From: an uncultured beta proteobacterium
GTDB lineage: Bacteria; Pseudomonadota; Gammaproteobacteria; Burkholderiales; SG8-39
Reading direction: 5' to 3'
Assembly (NCBI GenBank): GCA_903868285.1
Contig: CAIPUP010000184.1
Span: 1-8,038, forward strand
DNA length: 8,038 nt
Position numbers and translations under genes: made by a program. Each line of letters opens with the position of its first letter. Position 1 is the first letter of the stretch. Below the pieces are notes generated by a model. That model was not told the DNA's origin, did not search any database, and saw only the letters and a list, made by a program, of their open reading frames with translations. Positions 6,146 through 8,038 of the stretch are shown here, in pieces.

Positions 6146-7002
6146 AGCGGATGTTGGTGAAAAGCAGGCTTGTAGCGCTGCGGTCGATATCAGGTTTTGC
6201 CGCGGCGTCGTTGGTGCTGATGTCGATGCCATTGCCGGCACAGGAACGCTTTATCACTGTGGCCTCGACCACCTCCACCGAGCAATCGGGCTTGTTCAAG
6301 CATCTATTGCCCATGTATCAACAGAAAACCGGCGTGCAGGTGCGCGTGGTGGCGCTGGGTACAGGTCAGGCACTCGATCTGGCGCGCCGTGGCGATGCCG
6401 ATGTGGCCTTCGTGCATGCCCGTGCCGCCGAAGAAAAATTCGTTGCCGATGGCTTTGGCGTCAAACGATTGCCGGTGATGTACAACGACTTCGTGCTGAT
6501 CGGCCCGCGTGCCGATGCCGCCAGGGTCAATGGTGGCAAGGACATTGTCGAGGCACTGCGTCGCATACAGCGCAGTGCGGCAGCGTTCGTGTCACGCGGT
6601 GATCGCAGTGGCACGCATAGCGCCGAACTCGACTTGTGGAAGCTCGCCAGCGTGGACATCGCGCGCGACAAGGGCCCGTGGTATCGCGATGTCGGGCAGG
6701 GCATGGGACCGGCGCTCAACACCGCAGCCTCGATGAACGCCTACATCCTGTCGGATCGCGCCACCTGGATTGCTTTTCGCAATCGCGCCGAGCTGGTGAT
6801 TGCGGTCGAGGGCGACAAGCGCCTGTTCAATCAATACGGCGTGATCCTGGTCAATCCGGCCAGGCATGCGCACATCAAGAAAGACCTGGCCCAGGCCTTC
6901 ATCGACTGGCTGGTTTCCGGCGAAGGCCAGCGCGCAATAGCCGATTACAAGATCGGCAGCGAGCAGTTGTTTTTTCCGAATGCGGGGCAGGAGGGGGTTT
7001 GA
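6136..7002 (+). CDS. tupA: Periplasmic tungstate/molybdate-binding protein
   Basis: A 288-residue periplasmic binding protein that would capture tungstate (or molybdate) and deliver it to TupBC. An N-terminal signal peptide has basic residues, a hydrophobic core (about 20-33) and probable cleavage after Ala35. Mature-protein hallmarks of the TupA family are VASTTSTEQSG (42-52) near the N-terminus, VVALGTGQALDLAR (71-84), GDADVAFVHAR (86-96) and FVSRGDRSGTH (151-161). The TTS cluster and the Arg in SRGD are positions associated with oxyanion coordination in this family. The ATG at 6136 has a good ribosome-binding site GAGGAG (6123-6128) with seven-base spacing, inside the end of tupC; the genes overlap by ten bases. 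The binding protein is last in the operon, whereas tupABC order is the more familiar arrangement. Metal specificity (W over Mo) is inferred from family resemblance only. Confidence 0.92.
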   Translation: MGVKRMLVKSRLVALRSISGFAAASLVLMSMPLPAQERFITVASTTSTEQSGLFKHLLPMYQQKTGVQVRVVALGTGQALDLARRGDADVAFVHARAAEEKFVADGFGVKRLPVMYNDFVLIGPRADAARVNGGKDIVEALRRIQRSAAAFVSRGDRSGTHSAELDLWKLASVDIARDKGPWYRDVGQGMGPALNTAASMNAYILSDRATWIAFRNRAELVIAVEGDKRLFNQYGVILVNPARHAHIKKDLAQAFIDWLVSGEGQRAIADYKIGSEQLFFPNAGQEGV

Positions 7003-7012
7003 GGGCGTGGCC

Positions 7013-7300
7013 TCAGGCTGGCGTGGCGTGCAGTCGCAGCCCGAGTGCTGCGACTACTTTCATGATCGTGGCGAATTCGGGGTTTCCCTGCGGTGACAAG
7101 GCTTTGTAGAGGCTTTCTCTACCTAGTCCCGCATCCATCGCAATCTTGCTCATACCCTTGGCCCGGGCGATATCCCCTAGCGCGGCCGCAATGAGGGAAG
7201 CATCGCCTTCGTGCAGCGCCGCTTCAAGATAGGCGGCCATATCCTCGTCATTCTTAAGGTGTTCTGCGGCGTCCCACGCTTTGGTGACAGTCTTTGCCAT
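7013..7300 (-). CDS. HTH antitoxin of HigA-like family (addiction-module antidote protein)
   Basis: A 95-residue cytoplasmic DNA-binding antitoxin. After an N-terminal toxin-contact region with WDAAEHLKNDEDMAAYLEAA (9-28), a Cro/C1-type helix-turn-helix follows: ALGDIARAKGMSKIAMDAGL (40-59), then GRESLYKALSPQGNP (60-74). This pattern is that of the downstream partner in HI1419/HI1420-type modules. The start ATG at 7300 is chosen because the preceding AGGAG has eight-base spacing and the frame above it belongs to no homologous extension. It follows the toxin frame by ten bases, the normal toxin-first order. Its partner toxin gene is broken (see the pseudogene entry), so this is now probably a solitary antitoxin/repressor acting on the palindrome at 7608-7627. 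Its stop lies only ten bases from the convergent tupA stop. Confidence 0.88.
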   Translation of the reverse strand: MAKTVTKAWDAAEHLKNDEDMAAYLEAALHEGDASLIAAALGDIARAKGMSKIAMDAGLGRESLYKALSPQGNPEFATIMKVVAALGLRLHATPA

Positions 7301-7310
7301 ATCCAATCTC

Positions 7311-7601
7311 CTAGAGGGTCTTTGCCAGCGCTTTTGCAGCTTGTATGTCCTTCCTTTACGAGGACTTGTCGCCACCGGCAAACAGCACTACGAGTGATTC
7401 ACCACGCTGAATGAAATAAATGCGATAGCCGGGGCCATAGTCAACTCTCAGTTCTGATATGCCTTAGCCAACAGGCTTGGCATCGCCATGATTCCCAAGG
7501 GAGAGGCGGCGGATTCGAACGTCAATCCTGGCTCTGGCGGTTTTATCTCTTAGCGTTGAAAACCAGTTTTTGTAAATCGAAGTTTGACGGATTTCAAACA
7601 T
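7311..7601 (-). pseudogene. Inactivated RelE/HigB-type toxin gene with two in-frame TAA codons
   Basis: The frame from ATG 7601 to TAG 7311-7313 spans 97 codons and matches the 'addiction module killer' family throughout: MFEIRQTSIYKNWFSTLRDK at the start, RIRRLSLGNHGDAKPVG, then GISELRVDYGPGYRIYF, VVLFAGGDKSS and RKDIQAAKALAKTL. No frameshift is needed, but codon 46 (7464-7466) is TAA where the family has Glu (KPVGEGxSELR), and codon 82 (7356-7358) is TAA where Gln or a similar residue is usual. Each is one substitution from GAA and CAA respectively. Any product would stop after 45 residues and lose the beta-sheet core and C-terminal catalytic region of the RelE fold. No good ribosome-binding site is visible before ATG 7601. 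Intact HTH antitoxin follows in the same direction. The two stops are read directly; loss of toxicity is inferred. Confidence 0.9.
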
Positions 7602-7607
7602 GGCTGA

Positions 7608-7627
7608 TTGTATCTCATGAAATACAA
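7608..7627. promoter_or_regulatory. Near-perfect 20-bp palindrome upstream of the toxin-antitoxin operon (candidate operator)
   Basis: TTGTATCTCATGAAATACAA pairs at nine of ten positions with its own reverse complement: outer arms TTGTAT and ATACAA, central TCATGA, and one mismatched pair (7614/7621). It lies six bases before the toxin start codon and overlaps TACAAT, a five-of-six match to a -10 hexamer, read on the minus strand at 7612-7607; no convincing -35 is seen. Position and symmetry fit the autoregulatory site of a HigA-like antitoxin dimer. Binding is inferred. Confidence 0.6.
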
Positions 7628-7698
7628 CAGAATTTTCTGCTTTTGGCGTCATGTACTCGCTGGGTGGGATCGTTCCCGTCCCGTCATAGAATCGCCTC

Positions 7699-8038
7699 AT
7701 GTCCAGCCCCCGCAGCACCGCCAAGCCTTCCTCTCGCACCGTCTACCCCGGCCTCACGCTGCGGGTGCTGGGCGCGCAGACGCCTGCCATGGGGCCGGGC
7801 AAGGCAGCCTTGCTGGAGGCCATCGTGCGCAGTGGTTCGATTTCTGCTGCCGGGCGTGAGCTGGGCATGTCGTATCGCCGCGCCTGGCAGCTGGCGGATG
7901 CGCTCAATCGCAGTTTTCGCCAGCCGGTGGTGGCGCGCGCCGTGGGTGGTTCGCGCGGCGGCGGCGCCAGCGTGACGCCCTACGGACTGCAGCTGCTGGC
8001 CGAGTTCCGCGCCATGGAGTTGCGCGCTTCGAAGGCGA
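7699..8038 (+). CDS. ModE-type winged-helix regulator, 3' truncated by the window end
   Basis: 113 residues are visible. After an N-terminal segment (1-17), the domain beginning LTLRVLGAQ contains the ModE-type helix-turn-helix IVRSGSISAAGRELGMSYRRAW (42-63). A wing follows with GGSRGGGASVTPYG (83-96) and QLLAEFRAME (98-107). This closely follows the N-terminal domain of ModE, and short stand-alone versions of about 110-130 residues are common beside molybdate genes. If this is such a protein it is close to its end; if full ModE, MOP domains lie beyond the window. An in-frame TAG at 7687 makes ATG 7699 the first start. No clear ribosome-binding site is present, but TAGAAT (7687-7692), five of six to a -10 hexamer, lies seven bases before the ATG, so a leaderless transcript is possible. 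It is the second ModE-like helix in the window and points to molybdenum/tungsten genes beyond the edge. Confidence 0.85.
   Translation, partial: MSSPRSTAKPSSRTVYPGLTLRVLGAQTPAMGPGKAALLEAIVRSGSISAAGRELGMSYRRAWQLADALNRSFRQPVVARAVGGSRGGGASVTPYGLQLLAEFRAMELRASKA

Noticed and set aside
7000..7015. Small hairpin TGAGG-gcgtgg-CCTCA made from the convergent tupA and antitoxin stop codons, as a bidirectional terminator
   Set aside because: The stem is only five base pairs and neither strand has a following T-tract, so it does not support a terminator call.
7356..7466. UAA recoding as sense in the toxin gene
   Set aside because: TAA terminates the exoprotein and ATPase genes here at family-typical ends, so ordinary nonsense mutation is simpler.
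7464..7739. A 91-residue intact protein on the minus strand ending at 7464
   Set aside because: Family similarity begins only at the internal Met (7601) and continues past the TAA, so this is the front of a broken toxin gene plus upstream non-coding sequence.
1..8038. CRISPR array, tRNA, rRNA or insertion-sequence ends
   Set aside because: No regularly spaced repeats, no cloverleaf or rRNA-like stretch, and no transposase or terminal inverted repeats were seen on reading through the window.

Overview
The window is GC-rich (roughly 60% by eye), gene-dense Gram-negative DNA. A two-partner-secretion adhesin system, a tupBCA-type tungstate/molybdate ABC transporter and ModE-type regulators together suggest a proteobacterium, most likely a betaproteobacterium; that placement comes from family resemblance, not from a search. 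Standard genetic code is used: TAA, TGA and TAG all end recognisable genes.

Layout. (1) Positions 1-3093: a two-partner-secretion pair. The first gene is the C-terminal end of a large secreted exoprotein (TpsA) with GLUG repeats. It runs into an FhaC/HecB-like outer-membrane transporter (TpsB) through a TAATG stop/start overlap. (2) Positions 3094-3300: a lower-GC gap (about 47% GC) with an unusually complete anti-Shine-Dalgarno match and one weakly supported 67-codon ORF. (3) Positions 3301-7002: an oxyanion-uptake locus. A one-component regulator on the minus strand (ModE-type winged helix, PBP-like ligand domain, C-terminal AT-hook-like tail) is divergent from an overlapping operon of permease (tupB), ATPase (tupC) and periplasmic binding protein (tupA). 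The two transcription units share an 87-bp intergenic region, very AT-rich in its first 57 bases, with inverted repeats. (4) Positions 7013-7627, minus strand: a HigBA/RelBE-type toxin-antitoxin remnant. The antitoxin is intact; the toxin keeps its full frame but carries two in-frame TAA codons. A 20-bp near-perfect palindrome lies just before the toxin start. (5) Position 7699 to the end: the start of a second ModE-type winged-helix protein, cut by the window edge.

How it fits together. The TPS pair would export and perhaps surface-anchor an adhesin. The regulator would sense tungstate or molybdate through its PBP-like domain and control the shared promoter region, while TupA captures the oxyanion in the periplasm and TupB/TupC import it. 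The second ModE-type gene downstream suggests the locus continues into molybdate metabolism or uptake beyond the window. The toxin-antitoxin remnant looks like an accessory insertion between tupA and that gene, now decayed to a solitary antitoxin with a probable operator.
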